Positions 1-29,875 of a stretch of 64,000 nucleotides of DNA are shown here, in pieces. Numbering within the stretch: position 1 is the stretch's first letter; the number at the start of each line of letters is the position of its first letter. The stretch is from Engraulis encrasicolus. Its lineage: Eukaryota; Chordata; Actinopteri; Clupeiformes; Engraulidae. The stretch covers positions 17,281,544 to 17,345,543 of the forward strand of contig NC_085869.1 of the NCBI RefSeq assembly GCF_034702125.1. Direction: 5' to 3'. The translations under genes were made by a program, and so were the position numbers. A model generated the notes under the pieces. The model was not told where the DNA came from. It saw only the letters and a program-made list of their open reading frames with translations, and did not search any database.

Positions 1-30
1 ATAATAAAAATAGAAAATATTTAAATATTT

Positions 31-394
31 AAAGGGACACTGTGCAGGAAATGGTCAAAAAAGGTACTGCAACTATGCTGCTTATTGAAATTGGGCTGCC
101 TATTGCCAAATTTGATCTTTACATGGAAGTTTACGAAGTATTAAACAAATATTTTCTAGTATGGTCCAAGTACAGTCATTTTAGCAACTAAGAATGGGTA
201 TTTTTGGAAATTCAAAATGGTGGACCATGGAGAAGATCCCCCTTTTCATGTATGAAAAGTGCAATTTTGTCCAGTCATAATGAATACTTAGAATTTAATG
301 CTGGTGGTAAGTAATCATGAAAAAGGTAACATTAGTGAATGGGCAGCATGAATCTGGAAATAAACAACTAAAAATCTCACACCGTGTCCCTTTA
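31..394 (+). mobile_element. MITE family A, copy 1
   Basis: The element starts AAAGGGACACTGTG and ends CACACCGTGTCCCTTT, imperfect terminal inverted repeats. Internal text such as CTGCCTATTGCCAAATTTGATC recurs in two other copies (22.8 and 59.5 kb). AT-rich flanks make the target duplication unclear. Confidence 0.85.
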
Positions 395-731
395 ATATAA
401 AATATAAAAAAATATATAAATATTTTCAGGGAGATGAGCATGTTTGTTGTTGAGTGGGAGAGTTCGCCTGTGTATTTGGACCTGTTCTGCTGAGTTTGCC
501 TCAGGCTCGGGGGAATGTGGTGTATGAGCCCATGTCATTACTGAGCCAGTAGCTGCTGTGTTTCCATCTGCTCGTGTGGCCCTCTGTCCTGTCCTGCTGG
601 AGGTCCTCCCGTGCTGTGTCGCCACTGGCTGCTACTGGCCATGCTGCTACTGTGGGTGATGATGGGCTTCACGGGAGACACTGCATCGCTACTGAGGTAT
701 ACATGAGCAGTTAAATATCTTCATTTCAACT

Positions 732-952
732 TGTACTCCATTGGCCTCGTTTACAGTACATGATGACTTAAATTCAGAATTAATAATAAATTCTTAGTAA
801 AACGTAATTACGTTTTGAAAACATCATGTAAACACTACACTTCACACTTCGAAATTAAATGAAAGTGCTACGTAAACTCTTATACTATAAACTATTAAAT
901 TCTGAGTCATTAGTTTGGAATTAAAAACATCATGTAAACGTGGTCACTGTGA
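732..952. mobile_element. MITE family B, copy 1
   Basis: A segment from CATTGGCCTCGTTTACA to ATGTAAACGTGG contains TTCAGAATTAAT-type blocks facing each other. The same arrangement recurs in glra2 intron 4 at 10441-10641. It has no coding capacity. Confidence 0.65.
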
Positions 953-1102
953 GATACTATGATGAGCAGTAGTATGAGACGCTTCACTGTTCTCATTTAG
1001 TCTAGTCTGTACCTGACACTCACATTTCCAACAAAAGAGGGTCACTGGTATTTGATGAAGAGCACTGTATTTCAATTGCATGATGATCTGACATTATCCA
1101 CT

Positions 1103-1187
1103 TAGGGTTTTCTTTTGCCTTCTTCTGTCTTAAGGCAAAAGAAAACCCTAAGTGTTTAAGTTAAACAGTTAGACATAATGAACTTAA
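1103..1187. repeat. hairpin from palindromic element family C
   Basis: Arms of about 23 bp (CACTTAGGGTTTTCTTTTGC and its complement) flank a 10-base loop. The right flank TTTAAGTTAAACAGTTAGAC recurs, inverted, at 58680-58800, so this is a copy of a larger palindromic element. Confidence 0.75.
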
Positions 1188-1437
1188 TACATAAGATCTG
1201 ACATTATGTTTGCACTTCATGTTCAGACAAGTTTAATATAATCAGTTATCTACGTAATTTCTGCAATGGCTAAAAGAATGTTTTATGGCAATACATATAA
1301 AGAGGAAGCAAGCAACAATCACAAAATGGCAAATGGGAAGGAGTGTAAAATGGATTAGCCATTTTTGTAAGGCTGAGATCCTCTATCAGTGGATCTCCCC
1401 AAGTTGATTGAAAGACCCTCACCAGACCTAGCACCAT

Positions 1438-1600
1438 TTATGTAGCCCCATAATGCATGCCGTACTGCCTGTGGCATGCTGTAATAGTCATTGAAAAGTT
1501 AACCATCATAGTATAATACAGGGCCTTTAATTATGTACTATGACTTGGTCATTGCCATTCTAGTAACAGCAAATTTATAACGGCGTGTCTTAACTGGTTA
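1438..1600 (+). mobile_element. MITE family D, copy 1
   Basis: It shares CTGTAATAGTCATTGAAAAG, TATGACTTGGTCATTGCCAT and TAACAGCAAATTTATAACGG with copies at 6.0, 39.8, 49.9 and 61.0 kb. The best-preserved copy (49895-50061) shows CCCCTTAAGACAC/...TTAAGGGG ends. Confidence 0.75.
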
Positions 1601-1895
1601 AGCTATTGGGTGGGATCTGGTAGGCCTACATCACGGTCAAGGTTGCAGGGACCATTTGAAACATTGTGCTTTATTCAGTCTTATTTATTGTCACTTGCAT
1701 GAATATATTCTATGGATTGAATATAGCATCATCTGTCTTTGTTTTCTTTCTTCTTTTTTTGCATATATCATAAAAGTTATTGCATGTAAAATGAGGGAAC
1801 TTAAAATGTGATGCCTGGTGTTTCCAAACTATTCCACATTTCATTAACACACTTCCTCGTATTTTGGGCCCACTTAATTTCGATTGCTTCTACAG

Positions 1896-2346
1896 GATTT
1901 CGTGTAACACCAAGAGAAGAAGAATGTGACATTGGATTAACCAAGCTGAGGAAAGCCAGGTAATTTTGATTTACATCTCCATTCTATTGAAAGAAATATT
2001 TGAATTTATCTTAAGTTTATTTTGATTTAACCGTGAGAAGAAAAGGGTGGATTTTTGTCCGAGTGTTAAGACCTTAATCCATCTTTTCTGATCACCTCTG
2101 CATAAACAGTTCCTTGAATCTGTTGTGTGAACTAAGCACTGATTTAAACCCAGTACGCATCATGTTTAGACACCCTGTATCATATTAAGTGAAATGTGTA
2201 CAAGATAGCACTTCTGTCATCTCAGACTCACTGAACTGAACTCAATCATCTTTTCTCATGGCCTTTTCGCAGAGGCAGTGGAACACCTGAAGGATGATGA
2301 GGGAAAATCAGGAGTCACCCAGCACCCTGCGCCATCTCTAATGGTG
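1896..2346 (+). other. two possible exons of an unrecognised plus-strand gene
   Basis: Segment 1896-1959 is bounded by CTACAG and GTAATT and is open as FRVTPREEECDIGLTKLRKA. Segment 2273-2346 is bounded by TTCGCAG and GTGAGT and is open in one frame as AVEHLKDDEGKSGV... The open frames do not join in phase, and I recognise neither peptide. These may be chance splice-like signals in the 3' flank of glra2. Confidence 0.15.
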
Positions 2347-3146
2347 GTGAGTATGTAGCAGTGTAACATCCACCAACGTTATACTTTCCTGCTGTGAATT
2401 ACATTGGCATGAGGCAAGAATTATTACATTGGCAGGAAATTATTATGTTGGCCAGGCTATTACGTCTGAAATGCACACTTTTTTTCATTACTTTGGTAGG
2501 AAGTTATTATGTTGGTGGGTGTTACCCTAGCAGTAGGTCTGCACAACTGACAATTGTGACTGTGATTGAAAGAGGATATGTGGTCATGTCAGACCATTCT
2601 TGCACACTGTTAAATTACTCACTTTTGTGGCATGTGCAGCTATTGGGAAGTGACATGCCAATAGGCTTCCAAGCATCCAACCATCCATTAGACGAAAGGT
2701 CTGTGTGCAAGAGAACGCATGTAGTAATTGGCGTTGCCAGTTCTTAATGCTCTTCATGCTCACAGAATGAAGTCAAACATAAACGATTGTTTTTTTTTTT
2801 TGCTGAATTGCAATTGCAATATTTTATTGAGCTCTATTGAACTATGTGGCATAAGGGAGAAATACAACACAGCCTGCATACATATAAATTGTTTTGGTGA
2901 GACTTTAAGTAAGCAGTTGGTAGTGAGGTATTTGGGGTGGAACCTTGAACACCAATAAAAAGCCTTCTACAAGAGAAACTGGAAAAAGAAAACAGCCCAA
3001 ACTACAGTCTGATGGGTAATTACTGCCGGGGTCCGCTTGGGGAGGGTTAAGCGGTTATCTTGTTAAATGGCTGTCGTGTCGGACAGCATCTCATGTCTCG
3101 TCTCACTGAAGGCGTTCTGGCATTTCCCATTCAGATGGTGTCTGTC

Positions 3147-3308
3147 CAGGCAGGCCCGCCGACAGGGGGTGACAAAGGGGTATAATGTCCCGGGCCCAGG
3201 GAGATAGGGGGGCCAGAATTGGGTACCCATTACATTGTATGTATTGGATAGGGGGGGGGCTTTCAGATGACTTTGTCCGGGGCCCAGCAAAAGCTGTCAG
3301 CGTCCCTG
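3147..3308 (-). mobile_element. MITE family E (GGGCCC-rich), copy 1
   Basis: This is the reverse orientation of the elements at 51137-51292 and 58945-59100. It shares the ends CAGGG..GCCGACAG and GCTGTCAGCG..CCCTG and the text CCGGGCCCAGG and TTGTCCGGGGCCCAG. The flanking duplication is not preserved. Confidence 0.75.
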
Positions 3309-4600
3309 TGTGCAGGTAAGCGCTCCCTGCAGCAGGGGTGGCAATGGCCAGCTGTGGAGCCCATTATCCGATATTATCCAGCTCCTCATGTCACCTCACG
3401 CCCGTGTCACCAGCGCTGACCCCCCCCTCCACCAGCCCCACTGTGCTGCGACAGGCCAAGTGATTCATTGGCCATGTAAGAGGATCAGACAGCAGGCACT
3501 TTCGCTATCTATCTATCGTTCACTTTTCTCTCACAGACCAGCCTGATTGTTGTCCGTGATGGCTGCGTTTGTAGGCTACATCACGTGTAAGGTTTACTTC
3601 ATGATTCTCACTGAGTACTTGGCTGCAAAATTCAGTAGTGTCTTGTTGATTTTATTTTATTGTTTTTCAGTGTTTGTTTACAAAGATAAATTAATTTCTG
3701 AATTATATGTTAACCCAAAGTGTTACAGTAACTCTCGACATAATACTTTCCACAGGTCACATTCTCTGAAACACTCAGTATTTGTACAACTCATAATTTC
3801 TCCTCATATAATTGGCAATGGGACATAATGCATAGCCTCTGAGAATCATGCTGTGAAAATCACCACAATACAGTCTCTCCATGAAGGATGTGTAGCTTTT
3901 TGCCTATTGGTCAAAATATCCGTAATAAGTGTCTCTAGCATCATTTCTTTCAAAACCAAACTTCTCTTATACAACTGTTTCTGTTGTGAAGCTCATACCA
4001 CTACGGTCCAGTCCAGTGTACCTGACAGATTTGTGAAGATTTTGATTGAGTTAGTGTTTACAAATGGAAGCTTTAAAACACATGCTACAGCAGACAAAAC
4101 TACATTTGTGCATAGAAAATGGAAAAAGAGTCAACATTTTGTCTAAAATGTCACCATATTCACACAACATACTCTGAATAGCAACATTCATACCAACATT
4201 TACTAAAAATAATCTAGTTGTGCTTAAAACATTTCAAAAACATAAATTATATTATATGTACTGTATGTGTTCAAAATAATTACACAAACAAATGAATAAA
4301 TAAATAACTTTCTCACATATTACATCTAAGGCTTTAGGTTTCTAATCAAACGCCATTTAAAGATTCACCAACAGTGTGAATGGAGAAATGTCTGTAAAAA
4401 CACTGTGTAGAAAACGATGTTATAACCCATTAGGAAACCTCCTATTAAAAGTCATCCCTCCTCCATGTCTCCAGACATTCAAACTCCCTGGACAGTGGGT
4501 CATTTGTGCTCTGCGCTACAACATCTTGCCAATATGTCTGCTTTAACATGACCCTTGAAAGGTGTACATCTCCTCAGAAACAGTATGTATTCTGTCCATT
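3309..4600. other. no recognised feature
   Basis: Non-coding, moderately AT-rich DNA in the 3' flank of glra2. The short open frames show no domain or splice context. Part of 3.8-4.8 kb could be glra2 3' UTR. Confidence 0.5.
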
Positions 4601-4623
4601 ATCTCAGAGCTCAAACCAAACTT

Positions 4624-4629
4624 TTTATT
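4624..4629 (-). promoter_or_regulatory. candidate polyadenylation signal of glra2
   Basis: The minus strand reads AATAAA here, about 170 bases past the stop codon. It is the nearest canonical hexamer I found, but longer 3' UTRs are usual for this gene and other signals may be used. Confidence 0.3.
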
Positions 4630-4801
4630 CTTCAAAGAATGTGTCGATTCACATCCATTTCAAACCCCTGTGCTGACGTGGAGGGTCCCTCACCTGCCAT
4701 CTCACATGTACAGTTTTCCCTCTTGAAAAACTGACGGCTGATTGCGACACCCGCTTGTGCCCAGATCGTGTCCTTAGTTAGGAGAGCTACTTCTTGTGAA
4801 G

Positions 4802-20497
<15,696 letters not shown>

Positions 20498-21200
20498 TCC
20501 TCCCGATGTAGATGTTAAATCACTTATTTAATTCTTCCATATGAAAATGGTGGTAAAACCTCCGGTAGTTTTTTTCGGACCAAAGCGCAAAATGTGTTTA
20601 TGGAGCAGACAAAACGGATGAGCTGTATTCCAATACGAAACATGTTTAAACTAGTGAAACGCAGATTTCCCGGCACCGTTGAACTGTGTGCGATGTTTGC
20701 CAAAACATCTGGTGACTTATTTTCGACCGAGGAATTAAATCTCCACAAAAACCAAAATGCGTAATTGCAGTGAAACAAATAAGTTTAACCTGTACAATGC
20801 CACAGCACAGGACGCAATATTGCCAGTGTTAACCGCCAACGAAGAATGAATGCATATGCGCTACGCCAGTGTGAAAATCACTTCAAGCAGCGAAGCCAAA
20901 TTTCTCCGTGAACTGCACTCTCCTTGAACCTCGTAAGGTGCGCTCCTTGTGGATCCAGTACCGTGGCAGCGGTGGGTGGGAACGGTTTGACTTGCCCACG
21001 GGCGCGGGGAAACGTCACGCATGGTGTAGGCGTGACAAGGTTGACGTATGTTTAGCAATCCACTAGGTGTCAAATCTTGAACCAGTACCGGCAAGTCCAA
21101 TATTTCTAATACCCTCCTTTGGAGAGCTCCAAGTTCCTTTGCGCGCAAGCGCAACCGTTCCAAAGTGGGAGGACGTGGTTTGATTGTCAATATTTTATTT
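20498..21200 (-). promoter_or_regulatory. probable glra2 5' UTR and promoter region
   Basis: This is the stretch directly upstream of the glra2 start codon in the transcript. The portion 20930-21180 is visibly richer in G+C and CpG than the surroundings. I see no clear TATA box and cannot place the start site. A 109-codon open frame at 20861-21190 on the minus strand shows no recognisable domain. Confidence 0.35.
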
Positions 21201-21349
21201 CCTAATAGGCTATGGTAAACCTTGTAGTCGTCTGCTGTCCTAATAATGTATAGTTCAAATATGTTTCTTTTGATACTTGACCAGCAAGTGGGTTATGTTC
21301 CAAATGTGTTTGAACTGTGGTGAATCTTTATGCACCATCCAAAAGTAAA

Positions 21350-21480
21350 ATCAAGTCAAATCAAGTTGGATTTATTGTCATTTTCTTATTGTGCACAGAT
21401 CATACAAGGAAATTGAAATTGTATTTCTCTCTATTTCATGTAAAGACATAGACATACAGGACTGTCATTAACAGGACCGA
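21350..21480 (-). mobile_element. retroposon tail, family F-like, minus orientation
   Basis: Reads AAGTCAAATCAAGTTGGATT then TATTGTCATTTTC, the complement of a GACAATAAA...ACTTGATTTGACTT tail. 5' extent unclear. Confidence 0.5.
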
Positions 21481-22423
21481 CATTAAAGTGCAAAACCAGA
21501 CCAGTAACAGAGTGTAATAAAATAAATAACATTGACTTATCTGCCTGTCAGTCAGTCTGTGTGGATGGGTATTTATAGACAATAATTGTGTAGACTAGGT
21601 TGACATCTACAGTGTACATCCATGGGCGTAGAGCCGATGACAGGATTGTGTGTGTTTGTGTGCGTACGTGAATATAGCAGACACATGTCATTGTCAATAA
21701 ATTGTGACCACTCTAAAAATATCCTGTATGCATGAAAGATTTTCTCCAGTCAACCACAGAGAAATCTACCTCATTAAACACGTTACCCTTCTTTGATAAG
21801 GCTCTGCCTTTCGGCAAGGAAAAAGGGCTGGTGTCCTTGGGTTCTTAGACAGGTGGATTGGTCTAGACACCTTAACATCCACCAAAGGCTGGCTCAGATG
21901 GTCATTAAGTGGCATATGTAATGGCGTTTGAGGCAGTGGAATACGACAATTAGAGTTGAGGGTTGGCCTTCCATGTCATACTGGGTTGTGTGCCCTTTTT
22001 ATTCCTAGTCATGAAAATAGACTTCTTTGTGGTAATTGCCTTCAAAACTCGCCCTTATATTCACCCTGATATATTATTTAAAGATAGACACTCAAATCCA
22101 CCTGAAAGCTCTTTTTTTATCATAAAGCCGTTTTCAGATTAATTGTATAAACAGCCAAGAAATACCGTAAAATCCCAGACTGTTGATGATTTAAAACGCA
22201 TCTAGCGGTCTGGCGGCCACCTGATTTCTATAGTCTTGTGTTTTGATAGCGTACAAGCAGTGAGGGGCTTCTGTTTTTTCTTTGAGGGAAATCTCTGAGC
22301 AAAGGGGAAAAACAACCTCAGCCAACAATCGAAGCATCTTCATCTTCATGAAAATCTTCATCTGTCAATGCCATCTTGCAGATGACTTGCCTATTAGGCC
22401 TGCAAAGGAACTCCGGCTCCCTA

Positions 22424-22735
22424 AGGGCAGTGGGTAAGCGAAGCGGTTAGGGCGTCAGACTTGTATCCCAAAGGTTGCCGGTTCGACTCCCGAAATGCCA
22501 GGTTGGTGGGGGGAGTAAATCAACCAGTGCTCTCCCCCATCCTCCTCCATGACTGAGGTACCCTGAGTATGGTACCGTCCCGCCGCACTGCTCCCCAGGG
22601 GCGCCATTGAGGGCTGCCTCCTTGCACGGGCCGGTGAGGCATAAATGCAATTTTGTTGTGTGCAGTGTTCACTTGTGTGCTGTGGAGTGCTGTGTCACAA
22701 TGACAATGGGAGTTGGAGTTTCCCAATGGGCTTTC
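22424..22735 (+). mobile_element. tRNA-headed SINE, full length
   Basis: The head has an A-box-like GTGGGTAAGCGAAGCGGTTA and a perfect B box GGTTCGACTCC at 22480-22490, then a body ending CACAATGACAATGGGAGTTG and GAGTTTCCCAATGGGCTTT. A 5'-truncated copy of the same body is at 48365-48482. It is not a functional tRNA, since no acceptor stem closes. Confidence 0.85.
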
Positions 22736-22769
22736 ACGCTTTCACTTTCAGTGAGGTATATCCTTTCGG

Positions 22770-23144
22770 TGAAGTAGTTGTCAGAGGAAGCCTTATTGCA
22801 ACTATGCGTCTCATTGAAACTGTGCTGCCTATTGCCAAATTTGATCTTTTTAAGAATATTTATTATTTACTAAGCAATAAAGTAATGTTTACTAGTATGA
22901 CCAAATTACAGGAAGTTTTGCCACAAAAATGTCTATTTCTGGGCATTCAAAATGGTGGACATGGAGGAGAAGCCCCTTGTCATGTGTGAAAAGTCAAAAT
23001 GTCCTGGTCATAAAGAGCACTTAGAATTTGATAGTGATCAAATCAAATGGTTTTGAAGTTATGAAGTTAACATTTATGAATGGCCACTTGGCCAGCATGA
23101 ATTTTAGAAATAAACTGCTATAAATATCAGACAGTGCACCTTTA
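22770..23144 (+). mobile_element. MITE family A, copy 2 (left end missing)
   Basis: Shares CTGCCTATTGCCAAATTTGA, CATTCAAAATGGTGGACATG and the right end ACAGTGCACCTTTA with copies at 31-394 and 59461-59854. The left terminus is replaced by sequence adjoining the SINE. Confidence 0.8.
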
Positions 23145-24929
23145 AAGGTGTCCCATCAGCCTACTAAATAAAAGGATCTGCTGTGTTACTGCTCAGGCAG
23201 GTGGGTGGTCAGGAGGCAACAGTTTGTCACGCTGGGGGAAAAAATAGCCGCTTGATCGGTGTTGCTTTAAACCAGTGAGACATTATCATGGGAGCAAAAC
23301 ATACTCGAGGCAGTCACCTGCTGAAAGCCTTAATTCATTCCCCAGTCAAAGGAAACCTCCATTTTATTGATCCGGCCCCTGGTCTCTGGCTGGAGAGGAG
23401 AGGAGAGGAGTACAGGGCAAGATACGTCCAACCAGCCAGCCGATGAGCTCACCTGGAAGCACGACGCGCTCGGCTCCACACGGCTGAACGCCACTGATGC
23501 TCGAGTGCAGTAGTGCGGGTCAAATCAAATGTTGGAGTGTATCCATTGCACCATCGATCGCCTGTATTTTTATCCCTCTTAATGATTCTCCTCCTCCTCC
23601 TCCTCCTCCTCCTCTTGTCTTCATTCTAGCCAGGAATTGCAATGCGAGTAGGATGTGGCAGGATTTTCCCTCATGTGGTTCATTTTCATATAATAAGACG
23701 AGACGAGAATAAGGCAGCACAGCCCCCCTTGGTATACCATGGTAGAATGTAGGCCTTCTGTATGCTTTGCTATTTAGAATTGAATTTGGCATTTGTTGCG
23801 TCGTAGCCAATCATTGTGTTCTGTGTTTATTGTTCTGTGACCTGAGTTTGAACTGCACAATACAGGCATGCAGTGAAACCTTGTCAAGCAGTATTCCATC
23901 CATACTGTAGGCGTGCATAGATAGGGACGTGGTGGTGCTAAAGCACATGCCCCTTTGCCCTACTTCACATAAAAAAACTTTTTTTTTTGTCACAATGCAC
24001 TGTGGTCCATGTGGACATGATAATCTACAAATGCCTTGCGATCAAATGCATGTTGCAATAATGCCCAGATATAATATACAGCTATAGCCTCTATAAGCCT
24101 AGCAAGGCAATCGGAAACTCCACATGCCCCCAACACCCCCCTTCAGCACCTGCCCCCCAAAATGTCTTTGCACGGCACTGATTCCACCCATACGTCACGT
24201 GTATTAAAGTCTTTTTATTTATTCCTGAACGTGATTAGAGATTTGTCTGGAATTGTTTTTACCTCTGTGGGGGTGATGGTTCAAGAAACATCTACGGCAC
24301 CACCAGTGCACCTTGGGTGAGTAACCATTCACATCGCCTGAGGGAGGGTTGGGCAGTTTTGGCGAAGACGTCGAGTCTCCTGTGAAACTCACTTGTCAAT
24401 CACAGTGCCCTCTCACCTGCTCCCCTCGTCTTTCCCCCTCACTCAGGGGCCCCATCAGGCCTTGACACCGGCTCCATCACGGCTGCTTAGTAGCTTCCGT
24501 CTAGACAGACATGATACTCAGCATTCATGAGATTCAAGATATCAAGAGGATAGAGCCTGGACCATGCCCTTGTCAGAAGGGGGCCCCTGTGGACGAGAAA
24601 AAAAATCCTGTGGTTCATTGGAGGGACCATGGGCATCTCAGATGCTCCTGGTGATATTTGCATTTTGAGGATTTTTGCCTCCACTGTTGATTCTTATTGG
24701 ATCTCCACATGTTACCGGCCCCCTGTCACCAAAGGTTTTCGTTGTTATTTGCATGTCTGAGTTTATAGTGATTCACACAGAAACTAAACACTGTTTGGGT
24801 CGATATCTGCCCAGTATCTATTGGCTTAACAACTTGGAACTTGGTAATTTATTGAACTGAACAGTCTGTTAACATAAGAAATCACAGATGGAACATCTTC
24901 CCTTGATCATATCCCTGATATCTTTCTTG

Positions 24930-25130
24930 CAGTGTTGCCAGATTGGGCGGTTTATTGCCCAACTGGGCAGTTTAGGATGGCCATCTGTGGGTAAAATGGC
25001 ACTTAGCAGAAAAAAACACCCATTTTTTGTTGGCCATAGAAATCAATATAATTGGGCGGTATTTTGTGCTTCCAGGTGGGTTTTGAGCATTTTTTGGGGT
25101 GGAAATCATCAGCCTCATCTGGCAACCCTG
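24930..25130. mobile_element. MITE family I (TTGCCAGAT ends), copy 1
   Basis: CAGTGTTGCCAGAT and ATCTGGCAACCCTG are inverted ends. Flanks ATATCTTTCTTG and ATATCTTTCTGG match 11 of 12. Related to 55329-55536. Confidence 0.88.
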
Positions 25131-25189
25131 ATATCTTTCTGGACATGTCTGCAAGCATGTTATGACTAATAATGGTGGTAGCCATAATC

Positions 25190-26730
25190 CCCCCCCCCCC
25201 AAAAAAAAAAGAGACCACACTGGTGGATGCACCGTCTGTCTGAGTGACACCATGATTCAAATAGACAATAAGCAGTTTCCAGTTGGATATTCCTAAACCT
25301 GCCTTAGTCATTTTGTATGATTCCAGTGTGTGAATCCCAACGGTGAGCCTCGCTGGCTGATGCAACTGATTGTTACATCCGCCTCCTACTGCCAGAGGAA
25401 GCCAGGAAATTCCTCCCTTGATAGTTGCTGTCAGATTATTTCAAGGGAAGAGAGAGAGGGGGGATCTCTGAAACACACACAATACAGCCCCATACCATGG
25501 CTTTAGATATCTCCACTCGGTGTGTTCTATTTGGAGAAAACATTGCTTGTGTAACCATGGGCGACTGTCTTGTTGTGTTCACCATATAGGAGGGTGATAT
25601 TAAATCCAGTATGGTGGCAGTTCGGCAGAGTCGCAGACCATGAGCGTTTCAATTAAATCTTGTCAAATGTAGTCATTTTTTTGAACAATGTTGTTGCGTT
25701 TTTGACACTTAAGTGGAACAAATCTGATGTATGATCATTCACATCACATTCTGACAAAATTAAATTAACATGGGTGTGAGTAAGAATGTTTTTCCTGCTG
25801 AGTTTTCCCATACAGTGTATGACTTGTGTGTTATATAACATTCTATTAAAATAAAAAATAAAAAAAACCCTAATTTTTCATGATTGTCATAATGTGAACT
25901 ACAGGGGCTTACAGGCTTATAATAGGACAAGAGATAACAGATCGCTTAAGAGAATCAGAGTGTGAGATGGCACCATTCACATGTCTGCAGCTCCAACACA
26001 CAGAAATGAATAAGATGATTAGTGTTCCCCTAACAGACCCAAAACAGTCAAAAGGCAAGCGTGGCTAATTTCTTCCCAGTGTTAGAGTTGTGGGCTTGAA
26101 CTGTTGCAGACTTAATTGACTAAATTATCACAGCAGTGCAAGAATGAAACAAATTTGACTGCAGGAAAAAAAAAGATAAGGGTTGCTATGGCAACACACC
26201 CCAAAACTTTGAGTTTATTTCGATTCGCTGCTACATGCATGCAGTGTGATTCACCATCTCAGTAAGCAGACTATGCCCTGTTATTGTCTTGAAGCTAGTT
26301 TTATTCACTTAGCTGCCTATGGTCCAACCCCACGTATACAACATACTGTAACAAGACAATTTAGCCCATGTGCTGACCCCAGTAGCCTATGTGTTTCCCT
26401 ATACAGGGAAAGCACAGCAGATAGGGAATCCCTCACCAAGCCCATTGTGTCATGTTGCATGCCCGACACATGTGCAGAGTTAAATCCATAGCTTCCGCAA
26501 AGCCTTCGCTTCTGCTGCCATTTGTCCTCCTATGGCAGACGTCCATCTAAGCCCACGAGGGGTCGGACGAGTCACGGTTTCAAGCCTGCACTGTCTGGCA
26601 CTGTGTCTGTCCGTCGGTATATTGATCTCATTCATCATCTCATCAGACAACAATAATATCTATTTTCTTTTCACAATGCTACTATTACTATGTCAGATTG
26701 TCACAATAGGACTTTTAGAAAAGCACAACA
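25190..26730. other. no recognised feature
   Basis: Intergenic sequence with a C10A10 homopolymer junction at 25191-25210 and small open frames without domains. Confidence 0.45.
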
Positions 26731-26734
26731 AATA

Positions 26735-26955
26735 CCTCTTTTAATGTATGTTCTCTACATGTCTTCTGTTGTCCAGTCTTGCACTTTAAATATCTGTATG
26801 TGTACTATGTCTAAACAGTCTATGTCTATACTGTCTATGCCCATACCTAAAGTATATCTATGTCTGCATGGGAAAGTAAGAAACGTAATTTCAAATTCTT
26901 CATATGACCCGTGCATGTAAAGAAATTGACAATAAAACAGACTTGACTTGACTGG
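26735..26955 (+). mobile_element. retroposon 3' tail family F, copy 2
   Basis: Contains CCAGTCTTGCACTTTA, AAACGTAATTTCA and ends TTGACAATAAAACAGACTTG ACTTG, like the 5.2 and 33.3 kb copies. Confidence 0.7.
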
Positions 26956-27407
26956 ATTTGACAATCTCTGAGTATTGTTCTCATGCGTATTACAGAACTC
27001 AGTTTACCAAAAAACAAAGCAAAAGCTAAACTGGACTGCCTTACAGTTTGTAATCCAAGACCATTATAGTGTCAGAAAATGACAGTTGAAATCAATGTTG
27101 GATCATTATATGACAATTTTCCGACTTCAAAACAATGTTTTTGTATATGTCTCAAAACTAGCATTAATCAGCTCTGTTTTCTCAGCATTTTCCCGAAAAA
27201 AAAGGCTAACAGGCATGTTGGGTGTTTTTTGTTTTGTTTATGAATTATTACTGTGGCTTAAACCTGGACACCTATTTTTGTTCTCTGCACAGTCAGGGAA
27301 AAGGGCTGTGTGCTTTCTGAACACATCAAACACATTTCAGTGCTGTGACTGAAGAATGACTGGCTTCAGTATAGAGGCTGCTGAGATGGGTGGAGGGACG
27401 AGGGGCT

Positions 27408-27536
<129 letters not shown>

Positions 27537-27864
27537 GAGGTAACAAGCTGGTGGGACCTCACAGGCATTTTTCATTTCCTTTTCTTCTGTTGTAATATCC
27601 CTCCCAAAATACTGCATGTTGTAACGTTATCATAACAGCTATGGGTAGCCTAGCTGGCAGCATATTTTGAGGACCATCTCCACTGAGATTCAAAGTGGAC
27701 TATTTTCAGCTTTTCAGTGCCTGTTACTTCTGGGTTTTTTGTGTTTTGTTGTTCCTTGTGTCAGTCTCTGTACTTTACTTTTTTTAACGTATACTCTCTA
27801 TCCTTACTTACATGAGACTATAGATTATTTCCAGTGAATTCATCCATCTTAAAAGTACTACCTT

Positions 27865-29396
<1,532 letters not shown>

Positions 29397-29547
29397 TGCC
29401 TCTTTTCCACTGCCGGTTTTCTGGTGGGCCTACAGCGTGACTCGGCCACCACTTTGTGCTTCACAATTGAGCTGTGTCGAAAAGCAAAAGGTGGCGGTCG
29501 AGTCGACCTGTTGGTCTACCAGAAAACCAACAGTGGAAAAGAGGCAA
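29397..29547. mobile_element. foldback MITE family J, copy 1 (empty)
   Basis: GCCTCTTTTCCACTGCCGGT...GGTGGGCCTAC and the inverted GTCTACCAGAAAACCAACAG...GAAAAGAGGC pair over most of the 150 bp, so the element can fold on itself. Copy 2 at 54793-55056 carries an insertion. Confidence 0.9.
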
Positions 29548-29642
29548 AAGTTATCACATTGTAACACACCTACCAACACAGACACTCACCCCTCTCTGGA
29601 GGCACACTGTCTGGCCTGCTGCCCCTTCCTTTGCCCCTTTCA

Positions 29643-29875
29643 GGGCTGGACGGGGGGAGAAATAGGGCCTGGGCACTTTTGGCTTAAAGGGGCCCCTAAT
29701 AGTTACCAGCGCAGAACTGATTCACCAGTGGGCCCCACACCCTCATGGGCCCCTATTTTCAGAAATGTAATTATTATTATTATTTTTTTTTAAACATTTC
29801 TGAAAATAGGGGCCCACAAGGGTGCGGGGCACACTGGGAAATGCCTGCTATGCCAGATGGCCAGTCCAACCCTGG
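29643..29875. mobile_element. hAT-type foldback element
   Basis: Ends CAGGGCTGGACGGGG and GGCCAGTCCAACCCTG. Inner arms GGGCCCCTATTTTCAGAAAT and ATTTCTGAAAATAGGGGCCC form a perfect inverted repeat around ATTATTATT. Related ends occur at 31389-31661 and 36120-36385. Confidence 0.85.

Noticed and set aside
20861..21190. 109-codon open frame upstream of glra2 on the same strand
   Set aside because: Lies in the CpG-richer promoter region, shows no known motif; more likely chance in G+C-rich DNA.
22424..22500. possible tRNA gene
   Set aside because: It has A-box-like and B-box motifs but no closing acceptor stem, and is continuous with a SINE body found elsewhere.
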